IMG/VR virus record: IMGVR_UViG_3300036854_000038
Span: 1 to 50,235 of that record
Origin: a virus
Direction: 5' to 3' (one strand)
Length of the DNA: 50,235 nucleotides
The translations under genes and the position numbers were made by a program. Every line of letters begins with the position of its first letter. Position 1 is the first letter of the stretch. Below, one piece after another: positions 23,586 to 29,626 of the stretch. The notes under the pieces were generated by a model, which saw only the letters and a program-made list of their open reading frames with translations, was not told the origin of the DNA and did not search any database.

Positions 23586-23745
23586 AGAGAGCCACGCGAC
23601 AGCGAAGCGCCAATGCCCACGGTGCGGACGGGACATCACCGTCGATGATGGCCGGCTCGAGCCAGGGCGGAAAGGCCTGCTGCTTCGCCATCGTGACCCA
23701 GCTCGAGGCTGGAAGCGGTGCCCGTACAGGGGGCGTGGCAAGTGA
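23581..23745 (+). CDS. Leaderless zinc-finger-like protein (54 aa)
   Basis: An N-terminal CPRCGRDI knuckle and a later KRCPYRGRGK suggest a small zinc-binding or nucleic-acid-binding protein. The ATG is inside the second operator dyad and 6 bases from the -10. It is the first gene of the rightward early operon and overlaps the next gene by GTGA. Confidence 0.65.
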   Translation: MTESHATAKRQCPRCGRDITVDDGRLEPGRKGLLLRHRDPARGWKRCPYRGRGK

Positions 23746-24782
23746 CGGCGGCGGTCCAGACCCGTTGTGCTGGGTGTGGCCATTTCGTGCGCCGCCGCGC
23801 GGACATCCTTGACCCCGAGTTCAATGAGCTTGCGCGGAGTGAGGAGGCCTACTCGCGTGAGTGGGAGGAGCATGATTGCCCGGCCCAGTACAGCGAGAAT
23901 GCGGCGCCGCGGCGTGGGGAGTATGAGGCGTACCTGGAGAGCCTTGACGTTGACGGGCTTGTGGAGGAGCTGGGGGAGGCTGGCGCGGCCGCGTACCTGG
24001 GTGTGACAGCTGAGACGGTCGACGCTCCCGAGACTGCGGCGGCACCGGTTGCTGCTGCTGCGGCTGTTGAGGCTGCGGTGCCCGAGGTTGAGGCGGTCAG
24101 CCTCAGCGAGCTCGTGCGGCGCATGGATGCGGCCGCGAAGCCTCCGACAGTCCGGCCGCGGCGGCGGGTGACTCCGGTCAGCGCCGAGGACTGGGATGCG
24201 ATCATGGGCGCCCGGGTGGTCGCTGAGGCGGAGCGGATCACCCGGGCGATACCGGCAGCGTGGTTGGAGCCCGTCACGCCTGAGCAGCTGCACCTACTGG
24301 GAGGCGACGATGGTGAGGAGCCGAGCTTACGGGCGCGCGCGCGTCGCGACAGCGCTGGAATGCGGCCAGCGGGTGGCCGACGCGATGGCCAGAAAGGACA
24401 GCGGGACGCCGGAGCAACGGGCCGCCCAAATCGTGGCCCGCAGCCAGGATCTCCGACACCACGACGGGCCGATCGTGCAGCTCGACTTGGACGGCGGAGC
24501 GACACCACTCCCGTCCGCCCCTTGCCCTGGCCCGACACTCCCCAAGGGGAGCGGCCGACAGCTCAGCCTCCCCCTGGCCGTGCCGGTCGTCTACCAGTCG
24601 CCAGCGTGGAACGGGACCGTCGAACAGCCCCCACTCGACCTCGCCGCGGACGGCGAGGGTTGCGGCTGAGTCGCCTGCTGCGCTGGTTGCAGCAGGACGA
24701 CCCACGCTTGACGCATCGGCTTGAGCGGACAGCGCGGGTGGTCGAGTGGGTTGAGCGGCTGTTCGTCGCCGACCCACACTAG
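23742..24782 (+). CDS. Zinc-ribbon protein, C-terminal extent uncertain (up to 346 aa)
   Basis: GTG at 23742 overlaps the previous stop. Residues 9-55 have CAGCGHFVRRRADILDPEF and a later CPAQY, a split zinc site. An acidic and alanine-rich middle follows (YLGVTAETVDAPETAAAPVA), then a helical region to about residue 195. From 24310 to 24669 the codons look poor (Pro/Arg-rich, low GC at third positions) because another gene lies in the +1 frame. The last 40 residues (LLRWLQQDDPRLTHRLERTA) look natural again. It may be one protein with a nested gene, or two genes. Confidence 0.55.
   Translation: MTAAVQTRCAGCGHFVRRRADILDPEFNELARSEEAYSREWEEHDCPAQYSENAAPRRGEYEAYLESLDVDGLVEELGEAGAAAYLGVTAETVDAPETAAAPVAAAAAVEAAVPEVEAVSLSELVRRMDAAAKPPTVRPRRRVTPVSAEDWDAIMGARVVAEAERITRAIPAAWLEPVTPEQLHLLGGDDGEEPSLRARARRDSAGMRPAGGRRDGQKGQRDAGATGRPNRGPQPGSPTPRRADRAARLGRRSDTTPVRPLPWPDTPQGERPTAQPPPGRAGRLPVASVERDRRTAPTRPRRGRRGLRLSRLLRWLQQDDPRLTHRLERTARVVEWVERLFVADPH
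24310..24669 (+). CDS. Nested gene in the +1 frame (119 aa)
   Basis: The ATG has GGAGG 5 bases upstream. Codon third positions are strongly G/C in this frame and weak in the surrounding one. The protein starts MVRSRAYGRARVATALECGQ, has a helical, charged N-terminal half (VADAMARKDSGTPEQRAAQI) and a proline-rich end. It lies wholly inside the open frame of the 23742 gene. No family was recognised. Confidence 0.65.
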   Translation: MVRSRAYGRARVATALECGQRVADAMARKDSGTPEQRAAQIVARSQDLRHHDGPIVQLDLDGGATPLPSAPCPGPTLPKGSGRQLSLPLAVPVVYQSPAWNGTVEQPPLDLAADGEGCG

Positions 24783-24788
24783 CAATCT

Positions 24789-24841
24789 GTAGAGGGATGG
24801 CTTGACACACCCTGCCCATTCATGTAGAGTCATGACACGAC
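24789..24841 (+). promoter_or_regulatory. Promoter with two 18-bp operator dyads (set C)
   Basis: TTGACA (24802-24807), 17 bp, TAGAGT (24825-24830). The dyads are GTAGAGGGATGGCTTGAC (24789-24806) and GTAGAGTCATGACACGAC (24824-24841), again 35 bp apart. It lies directly after the stop at 24782 and drives the genes from 24866. Confidence 0.82.
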
Positions 24842-24865
24842 AGAGAGACCAGTAGGGGAGGGGCG

Positions 24866-25030
24866 ATGGAGCAAGTCAGGAAGGCCCGGCGGTACACGGC
24901 CACGGTGGAGAGCGCCAGCGGAATCCTCCACACATTCGAGGTTCTTGCGCTCGACCTGAACGGTGCTCGTCATGCGGTGGCGCGCAAGTACCCGGGGACC
25001 TACTTGCGGGCACTGCGCCCAGTCAACTAA
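24866..25030 (+). CDS. Small protein (54 aa)
   Basis: It begins MEQVRKARRYTATVESASGI with a strand-turn-strand look, then a helix (LDLNGARHAVARKYPGTYLR). A G-rich ribosome site (GGGGAGGGG) precedes the ATG. It is the first gene behind promoter set C. Function unknown. Confidence 0.6.
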   Translation: MEQVRKARRYTATVESASGILHTFEVLALDLNGARHAVARKYPGTYLRALRPVN

Positions 25031-25049
25031 CCGAGAGGAGGCGCGAGCA

Positions 25050-25307
25050 ATGGGAATGACGCAGATGGTAAGCGCCGAGCAGATGAGCTCGGCGGCGAGT
25101 TACCTGATCCGGAACTGGGGCGAATACGGCTACAGGATCGGCGTGGAGGCTGCCGGGTTCACGCGCGCCGCGTTCCTATGCCGCGCATCGGACGGCTCAG
25201 AGTTCCGCTTCCTGGTCGACCGGTACGGCAACACGGTTGACCTTCCCGACGCGCCGAGCCTTGACCGGGCGCTCGAGCTGCTGCCCGCCGAGCAGGTGAC
25301 CTCATGA
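25050..25307 (+). CDS. Small protein (85 aa)
   Basis: GAGGAGG lies upstream of the ATG at 25050. The sequence alternates helix (SAEQMSSAASYLIRNWGEYG) and strands (SEFRFLVDRYGNTVDLPDAP), suggesting a compact alpha/beta fold. It overlaps the next gene by ATGA. Function unknown. Confidence 0.6.
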   Translation: MGMTQMVSAEQMSSAASYLIRNWGEYGYRIGVEAAGFTRAAFLCRASDGSEFRFLVDRYGNTVDLPDAPSLDRALELLPAEQVTS

Positions 25308-25498
25308 GCGCGGCCACGGTCGCCGTGTCGCTGGCCTGTGAGACGGGCCGGTGTGACCGGTGCCGCGGGACGGTCGTCAGCCTCACCCGCCCGGTGGGCG
25401 CGCAATGCGAGCACGACTGCCACAGCACCGACGACCAGGCCATCGAGGCGCAATTGGAGCGCGAGCACTTCGGCGAAATCGGCTACTGGGACGAGTGA
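25304..25498 (+). CDS. Cysteine-containing small protein (64 aa)
   Basis: The motif C-x4-CDRC (CETGRCDRC) followed by CEHDCH suggests a zinc site at about residues 12-39. The C-terminus is acidic. It overlaps the upstream gene by ATGA. Typical of the small zinc-ribbon genes of phage early regions. Function unknown. Confidence 0.6.
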   Translation: MSAATVAVSLACETGRCDRCRGTVVSLTRPVGAQCEHDCHSTDDQAIEAQLEREHFGEIGYWDE

Positions 25499-25512
25499 GG
25501 AAGGGGAGAGCA

Positions 25513-25875
25513 ATGACCTACCGCAGAAGCTACGGGCGCCGGTCGAGTGCGCCGCGGCAGGGCCGCTGGATGGCACTTCGCTACGCGGGCACCTGCACCG
25601 CTGGCGAGACACTCGCCGCCGGGACCCGGGCGTTCTACGACCCGTCCGACCGGTCAGTCACGTGCACTGACCTGGAGCACGCCAAGGCGGCCGGGCTGAC
25701 AACGGAGAAGTGGCAAGGCTCGCCGACCAGCGGCAGCTATCAGACCGTGCTGTCCGACGTGCGCCGCGACACTGACGGCGTGGTCGTGGCGAACACGCGG
25801 TACGGCAGGCGGCGCGGCTACGAGTGGACCGGCAGCCGGTGCATCGACGCGCCGTGCTGCGGGTGCTGCGACTGA
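25513..25875 (+). CDS. Small protein with C-terminal cysteine cluster (120 aa)
   Basis: A basic N-terminus (TYRRSYGRRSSAPRQGRW) is followed by a strand-rich domain (YAGTCTAGETLAAGTRAFYD) and a terminal CIDAPCCGCCD. The ATG at 25513 has GGGGAGAG upstream. The cysteine cluster points to metal binding. No homology was recognised. Confidence 0.6.
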   Translation: MTYRRSYGRRSSAPRQGRWMALRYAGTCTAGETLAAGTRAFYDPSDRSVTCTDLEHAKAAGLTTEKWQGSPTSGSYQTVLSDVRRDTDGVVVANTRYGRRRGYEWTGSRCIDAPCCGCCD

Positions 25876-25889
25876 CCAGGAGAAACACC

Positions 25890-26054
25890 GTGACTGATGA
25901 GGAGCTCGCCGAGCACATGCAACAGGTCCACGAGTGGTGGCCCATGGCGCCCGAGGTGGCCCGCAAGTTGCACGACCGCGACCACCGCCAGGCCATCAAT
26001 GGCACATACCGAGGACACCGCCACGACGACCAGGAGGAGGAGCAAGGATGCTGA
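25890..26054 (+). CDS. Small acidic/histidine-rich protein (54 aa)
   Basis: The GTG is preceded by CAGGAGAAA. It begins VTDEELAEHMQQVHEWWPMA and ends HDDQEEEQGC. A single amphipathic helix fills residues 2-32. It overlaps the next gene by 7 bases. Function unknown. Confidence 0.55.
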   Translation: MTDEELAEHMQQVHEWWPMAPEVARKLHDRDHRQAINGTYRGHRHDDQEEEQGC

Positions 26055-26371
26055 CCAACACAACCGCCACGCTGGAGGAGCTCCAGGAGCTCGTGACCGC
26101 GGGCACGCACATCACCCTGTCGCGCCGGATGCCGGAGAGCACCCGGCCCGGGACCTTCTCGGGCGTGCTCAAGCAGGCCAGCGGGCCGTTCCCGCCCTAC
26201 GGCTTCGCCGTGTTGTGGCACGGCGACCAGGGCGAGCAGTCCTACCTCGCTCTGCCTCCCGACTGGGAATGGAGCATCGAGCGCACCGAGCACAGGCACA
26301 CCGACCTGCAAGAGCACGCGCACGACTACATCCAAGGCTCACGGGTGCTGATTCACCGCCACGCGAGCTGA
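26048..26371 (+). CDS. Small protein just before the first hammerhead motif (107 aa)
   Basis: It begins MLTNTTATLEELQELVTAGT and has a strand-rich middle (SYLALPPDWEWSIERTEHRH). AAGGA lies upstream of the ATG. Its TGA is two bases from the first base of the ribozyme, so ribosomes finishing this gene would cover the ribozyme 5' strand. Function unknown. Confidence 0.6.
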   Translation: MLTNTTATLEELQELVTAGTHITLSRRMPESTRPGTFSGVLKQASGPFPPYGFAVLWHGDQGEQSYLALPPDWEWSIERTEHRHTDLQEHAHDYIQGSRVLIHRHAS

Positions 26372-26373
26372 CA

Positions 26374-26427
26374 GGCCGAAACCGGCCGCCCGGCCGGTCC
26401 TAGCGTCAAGCGCTAGCTGATGAGGCC
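26374..26427 (+). ncRNA. Type II hammerhead ribozyme, copy 1
   Basis: All core elements occur in order. Stem II 5' strand GGCC (26374-26377), then GAAA (26378-26381). Stem III CCGGCC-gccc-GGCCGG (26382-26397), then T and C (26398-26399, cleavage after C26399). Stem I CTAGCG-tcaag-CGCTAG (26400-26416), then CTGATGA (26417-26423) and stem II 3' strand GGCC (26424-26427). A further CTG/CAG pair beyond a 3x3 internal loop could extend stem II. It fills the gap between two same-strand genes. Cleavage would leave a 2',3'-cyclic phosphate after the upstream gene and a 5'-OH ahead of the DUF3560-like gene. Confidence 0.9.
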
Positions 26428-26458
26428 AGGCAGACCTCAAGCGAGGGAGGGCAGGGGA

Positions 26459-27529
26459 ATGGTCGAGATTATCCACACCAGGGCCGACGGGACCATGGCG
26501 CACGGCACCACCCGCGGCGATGGCAGCGCGCCGATCCTCAAGCGTGCCGGGTTCCGGTGGGCGCCGTCGCTCAAGACGTGGATTGTGCAGCAGTCCCGCG
26601 ACCGGGCCGTCAAAAGCTGGATTGTCGACGCGGCCGCCGAGGGGCTCCGCGCGGCCGGGTTCGAGGTCACCGTCTCGATCGACGACACCCCGCGCGCATT
26701 CGCGGAGGCCGAGGCCGAGCGTGCCGAGCGGATCAGCGAGCGCGCCGACCGGCTCGAGGGGCGCGCCGGGCGGGCCACCAGCGAGGCTGAGGCACGCTAC
26801 GCGGCCGCGCGCCGCGAGGCGGACCTGATCCCACCGGGCCAGCCGATCCTCGTCGGGCATCACTCCGAGCGTGGGCACCGCGCGGCGCTCAAGCGGATCG
26901 ACAACAACATGCGCCGCTCGATCGAGGCTGACCGCGCGGCGACCCACTACGAACGGGCCGCGAAGGTGGCCGGCCAGTACACCGCCCGCCGCGAGAGCCT
27001 CCCAACGACCCTGCGGCGGATCGCCAAACTCGAGGCGGAGGAGCGCAAAACCCGCCGGGACATGCAGCCGTGCCCGACGTCAGCACGGAAGGCGAAGGCC
27101 GGCAACGAGGGCCGCACGTTCACCTGCCCGCGCTGCTACAACGAGCAGACCATCGGGGCGGATCTGCTGGTGCCCGACCACGGCCGGCGGATCTCGCAGG
27201 CGACCGCGGATCAGCGCCTGGCGGAGCTCGCCGACGAGCTCGCCTACTGGCGCAAGGTGGTCGCCGACCAGGAGGAGGACGGCGCGAAGGTGTGGGGGCC
27301 GGCGGACTTCCGCCCGGGTGACCGGGTCCGGTACTGGGGCGGCTGGCGTGAGGTTCTCAAGGTCAACGCCAAGAGCCTCACCGTGCCATCCGGCTACTCC
27401 TGGGATGAGCGCCTCCCGTATGACGAGGTGCGCGGCCGGCGGGCGGCCGGCGACCCGGGCGGCCAGGTCGAGCACGTCGACCAGGAGGACGACGGGCCGG
27501 CCGACGAGTGCGACGGCGCCGACCGGTAG
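26459..27529 (+). CDS. DUF3560-like protein (356 aa), flanked by ribozymes
   Basis: The conserved segment READLIPPGQPILVGHHSER (about residues 120-139) with the following RRSIEADRAATHYERAAKVA matches my recollection of DUF3560, a family of actinomycete plasmids and phages with no settled function. The N-terminus has a KTWIVQQSRDRAV-type strand-helix unit. A zinc ribbon (CPRCYNEQTIGADLLVPDHG, with an earlier QPCPTS) lies near residue 225, and the C-terminus is a short beta domain (FRPGDRVRYWGGWREVLKVN). GGGAGGGCAGGGG precedes the ATG. Predicted cuts at 26399 and 27558 would release this cistron as a 1159-nt RNA. Confidence 0.8.
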   Translation: MVEIIHTRADGTMAHGTTRGDGSAPILKRAGFRWAPSLKTWIVQQSRDRAVKSWIVDAAAEGLRAAGFEVTVSIDDTPRAFAEAEAERAERISERADRLEGRAGRATSEAEARYAAARREADLIPPGQPILVGHHSERGHRAALKRIDNNMRRSIEADRAATHYERAAKVAGQYTARRESLPTTLRRIAKLEAEERKTRRDMQPCPTSARKAKAGNEGRTFTCPRCYNEQTIGADLLVPDHGRRISQATADQRLAELADELAYWRKVVADQEEDGAKVWGPADFRPGDRVRYWGGWREVLKVNAKSLTVPSGYSWDERLPYDEVRGRRAAGDPGGQVEHVDQEDDGPADECDGADR

Positions 27530-27586
27530 GCCGAAACGGCGCCCGGCCGGGTGCCGTCCGCGGGTAGGGCCCGCGCTGAGGAGGCC
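27529..27586 (+). ncRNA. Type II hammerhead ribozyme, copy 2
   Basis: Stem II 5' GGCC (27529-27532, its first G is the last base of the upstream TAG), GAAA (27533-27536). Stem III CGGCGCCC-ggcc-GGGTGCCG (27537-27556, one G.U pair), T and C (27557-27558, cleavage after C27558). Stem I CGCGGG-taggg-CCCGCG (27559-27575), CTGAGGA (27576-27582) and GGCC (27583-27586). Stems I and III differ in sequence from copy 1 yet pair fully, which is compensatory support for a real structure. The invariant core is the same. Confidence 0.9.
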
Positions 27587-27612
27587 AGAGAGCCCTCACC
27601 AGAGGAGGAGCC

Positions 27613-27777
27613 GTGTACCTGTTCGCCGTGCTGATCGACGGGACCAGCGAGGCCGTCATCGTCGGGGCCGCCAGCAAGTCGCAGGCCATCGAGGCGGCCG
27701 GCCGGCTGCGACCCGGCGTCAACTTCGGCAAGACGTTTGTGCTGCTGACCAGCGACAACCACAGCCACGACTACTGA
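27613..27777 (+). CDS. Small alpha/beta protein (54 aa)
   Basis: GTG start with AGGAGGAG upstream. The sequence has strand (YLFAVLIDGTSEAVIVGAAS), helix (KSQAIEAAGRLRPG) and strand (KTFVLLTSDNHSHDY). It is the first gene after the second ribozyme, so its mRNA would begin with a 5'-OH at base 27559 after cleavage. Function unknown. Confidence 0.6.
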   Translation: MYLFAVLIDGTSEAVIVGAASKSQAIEAAGRLRPGVNFGKTFVLLTSDNHSHDY

Positions 27778-27789
27778 GAAGGAGGCATC

Positions 27790-28047
27790 ATGCCCGAGAC
27801 CTACCCCGATGGCATCCCAATGGAGGCAATGACCGAACGTGACCCCGGCCTCGGCTCCAAACTCGCGGTCAACAGTGCAATCGCTTGCATGCGCGCGGTC
27901 GCCTACCACCGCGGCGCCGCCGAGACCTACGGGGCCGACACCACCAGCGGCGACAGCGGCATCCCGTCGCTGACACTGGCCGCGCAGTACACCGCCGAGG
28001 CGCAGGCGTGGGCGACCATCGCGCTCGCCATTCAGGCGGGACGCTAG
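27790..28047 (+). CDS. Small helical protein (85 aa)
   Basis: GAAGGAGG precedes the ATG. After a polar N-terminus there are two alanine-rich helices (KLAVNSAIACMRAVAYHRGA and LAAQYTAEAQAWATIALAIQ). Possibly a small oligomeric protein. Unknown function. Confidence 0.6.
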   Translation: MPETYPDGIPMEAMTERDPGLGSKLAVNSAIACMRAVAYHRGAAETYGADTTSGDSGIPSLTLAAQYTAEAQAWATIALAIQAGR

Positions 28048-28049
28048 CC

Positions 28050-28136
28050 GTGGCCATCGCCGGCCTTGCCCTCCAGGCCCTGCTGATCGTGGCGGTGGGG
28101 GCGCTGATCGTCCACAACGCCCGCATACCCCGCTGA
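28050..28136 (+). CDS. Possible 28-aa membrane peptide
   Basis: A GTG two bases past the previous stop opens VAIAGLALQALLIVAVGALI, a single hydrophobic span, ending NARIPR. The ribosome site is weak. It is retained because the span is clean and the reading fits the operon, but it is short. Confidence 0.4.
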   Translation: MAIAGLALQALLIVAVGALIVHNARIPR

Positions 28137-28142
28137 GCCTCC

Positions 28143-28182
28143 GACCGGTAGGCGTCAAGGCTGTACTCGACGCCTACCGGTC
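28143..28182. terminator. 14-bp hairpin overlapping the next promoter
   Basis: GACCGGTAGGCGTC (28143-28156) and GACGCCTACCGGTC (28169-28182) pair perfectly around a 12-base loop, directly after the ribozyme operon. The -35 dyad of promoter set D (28154-28171) occupies the loop and inner arms, so termination and initiation share the same DNA. Confidence 0.7.
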
Positions 28183-28206
28183 AAGCATGTAAGGTCATGG
28201 CATGAC
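28154..28206 (+). promoter_or_regulatory. Promoter with two 18-bp operator dyads (set D)
   Basis: A weak -35 (TCGACG, 28167-28172), 17 bp, TAAGGT (28190-28195). The dyads are GTCAAGGCTGTACTCGAC (28154-28171) and GTAAGGTCATGGCATGAC (28189-28206), 35 bp apart. The ATG at 28202 is 6 bases past the -10, so it is leaderless like the gene at 23581. Confidence 0.72.
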
Positions 28207-28459
28207 AACCGTGGAGGAGGTGTGCCCGGTGGAGGTCATCGGACAGCCGGAGATCGCCAAGAAGTACGGTAAGACCCTGCAAACGGTGTGGCAGTGGCGC
28301 CGCCGCTACCCGGACTTCCCCGCCCCACTTCCCGGGCGGGTCGCCGGCGCGCCAGCGTTCAACGCGGCAGCCGTCGACCGGTGGTACACGGCCAAGTGGC
28401 CCGACCGACCCGCAGCGGCCGCCCACCGGGACGGCGATCAGGACGGAAGTAGGCCATGA
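28202..28459 (+). CDS. Helix-turn-helix DNA-binding protein (85 aa)
   Basis: The segment VIGQPEIAKKYGKTLQTVWQ WRRRYPDFPAPLP (about residues 12-44) is the winged HTH pattern of AlpA/excisionase-like regulators, followed by AVDRWYTAKW. It is leaderless and its operator overlaps the start codon, so autoregulation is likely. It is a candidate regulator of the dyad-bearing promoters, an inference from position. Confidence 0.75.
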   Translation: MTTVEEVCPVEVIGQPEIAKKYGKTLQTVWQWRRRYPDFPAPLPGRVAGAPAFNAAAVDRWYTAKWPDRPAAAAHRDGDQDGSRP

Positions 28460-28758
28460 GCGAGGGGCCCATCCGGTGCAGCGACGAATTGACCCGGCGC
28501 ATCCTAGAACACCATCGGCGGATCGGCGTAGCCCTTGGTGCGGCCGTCCAGCAGATGCAGCAGGACGGCCGCCGATTCCATGGCCGCATGGTCGAGGCGA
28601 CCCTGGCCGCAGAGCGCGCCCGGCTCCGAGCACTCCGCGATTACCGCATCGCCCACACACCACGGCTGCTGCGCCCGTTCGCGCGGGTGGTCGCGCACCT
28701 TGCCTACCAGATCACGCTGGCGTGGGAGGACCTACCGCCCGAGCGCAAACGTCGATAA
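28456..28758 (+). CDS. Small helical protein (100 aa)
   Basis: It overlaps the HTH gene by ATGA. Mostly charged helix (EATLAAERARLRALRDYRIA) with a hydrophobic patch near the C-terminus (LLRPFARVVAHLAYQITLAW). It is the last gene of the rightward block and converges with the minus-strand genes starting at 28770. Function unknown. Confidence 0.6.
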   Translation: MSEGPIRCSDELTRRILEHHRRIGVALGAAVQQMQQDGRRFHGRMVEATLAAERARLRALRDYRIAHTPRLLRPFARVVAHLAYQITLAWEDLPPERKRR

Positions 28759-28769
28759 GCGAGCCCGGC

Positions 28770-28955
28770 TCAGCGCCGCTCCGGTCGGGTCGGGTTTGGC
28801 CGCGGTTTGAGCGCGGCGACCGCCGCGGCGGCAGGCACACCACGGAGGAACAGGGTGCAGACAGCGCACCGGTCGGCTGGTAGGTGATCGCCGGGCTGGA
28901 CAATGCCGGTGTCGTGCTCCAACCAGAGAATCCGGCGCCGCGGCTGGCCGCTCAC
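28770..28955 (-). CDS. Small cysteine-containing protein (61 aa)
   Basis: The GTG at 28955 overlaps the upstream stop (GTGA). The sequence WLEHDTGIVQPGDHLPADRC ends in a CAVC knuckle, then an alanine-rich, basic tail. It is the last gene of the leftward block from 38.7 kb. Function unknown. Confidence 0.55.
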   Translation of the reverse strand: MSGQPRRRILWLEHDTGIVQPGDHLPADRCAVCTLFLRGVPAAAAVAALKPRPNPTRPERR

Positions 28956-29119
28956 GCCGGCCGCTGCTTGCGCGCGTCGTACCAGCGCCAGCCGGGAATG
29001 CCGTACGAGCGGCACGCGCCACACAGCGCCCAGCCGCACATCCCACTGGCGCAGTGCCGGCCGAGCTGACGCTGCCCACAGGAGGGACACTCGACCTCGG
29101 CGCGCGCGTCCCGGGTCAA
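28952..29119 (-). CDS. Zinc-ribbon protein (55 aa)
   Basis: A TTG overlapping the previous stop opens LTRDARAEVECPSCGQRQLG; with HCASGMCGWALCGAC this gives a C-x2-C...C-x4-C...C-x2-C zinc ribbon. The start codon is inferred from coupling only, since no clear ribosome site is seen. Confidence 0.6.
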   Translation of the reverse strand: MTRDARAEVECPSCGQRQLGRHCASGMCGWALCGACRSYGIPGWRWYDARKQRPA

Positions 29120-29283
29120 TCCTCTTCCTCGTAGTCCTCGCAGGGGCAGCCTTCGACGTCGCAGGGCGCGTAGCCCACAGCGTTCACGACGAGGGCGGGC
29201 GGGATGTTGTGCTGCCAGTCCGTATGACCACACCAGCGGCAAGGCCAGGTGTTGCCGATGCGCTCGGCGGTCGCCTCACTCAT
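29116..29283 (-). CDS. Zinc-ribbon protein (55 aa)
   Basis: It contains WPCRWCGHTDWQH and then CDVEGCPCEDYEEED, two metal-binding knuckles and an acidic end. The ATG at 29283 is chosen. The longer open frame upstream is a shadow of the next gene. One of about a dozen small zinc proteins in this genome. Confidence 0.6.
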   Translation of the reverse strand: MSEATAERIGNTWPCRWCGHTDWQHNIPPALVVNAVGYAPCDVEGCPCEDYEEED

Positions 29284-29626
29284 CTGTCCCCTGACGGTTG
29301 GCGGCGTTCCAGTCGATGACCTCGGTGAGCGCGTCCATGGCCTGGCGGCGGCGGCGCAGCACGCCCCGGCCGACATCCTGGCGGGCGCCGAGGTAGCGGA
29401 CGGTGCGGGCCTCGACCTCGCGGAGCCGCTCCAGCTCCTCCCGGAGGGTGTTGGCGGTGATGTCGGACAGGAGCAGGCCGCTGGTGTGCAGCAGGCGCAA
29501 CTGCTCACGGAGCTGCTTGCCGTAGATGCTCGACCAGGGCAGGCCGAACAGGTCAAGGCAGCGGCCCAGCCAGTCGATGTCAGGGTTGTAGCCGGGCTGG
29601 TGGCCGCTGAGGGGCGGCTGGGTCAC
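29276..29626 (-). CDS. Helical protein (116 aa)
   Basis: The GTG at 29626 overlaps the upstream stop (GTGA). After VTQPPLSGHQPGYNPDIDWL come helical segments (YGKQLREQLRLLHTSGLLLS, LREELERLREVEARTVRYLG). Conserved-looking but unidentified. A coiled-coil scaffold is possible. Confidence 0.6.
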   Translation of the reverse strand: MTQPPLSGHQPGYNPDIDWLGRCLDLFGLPWSSIYGKQLREQLRLLHTSGLLLSDITANTLREELERLREVEARTVRYLGARQDVGRGVLRRRRQAMDALTEVIDWNAANRQGTDE

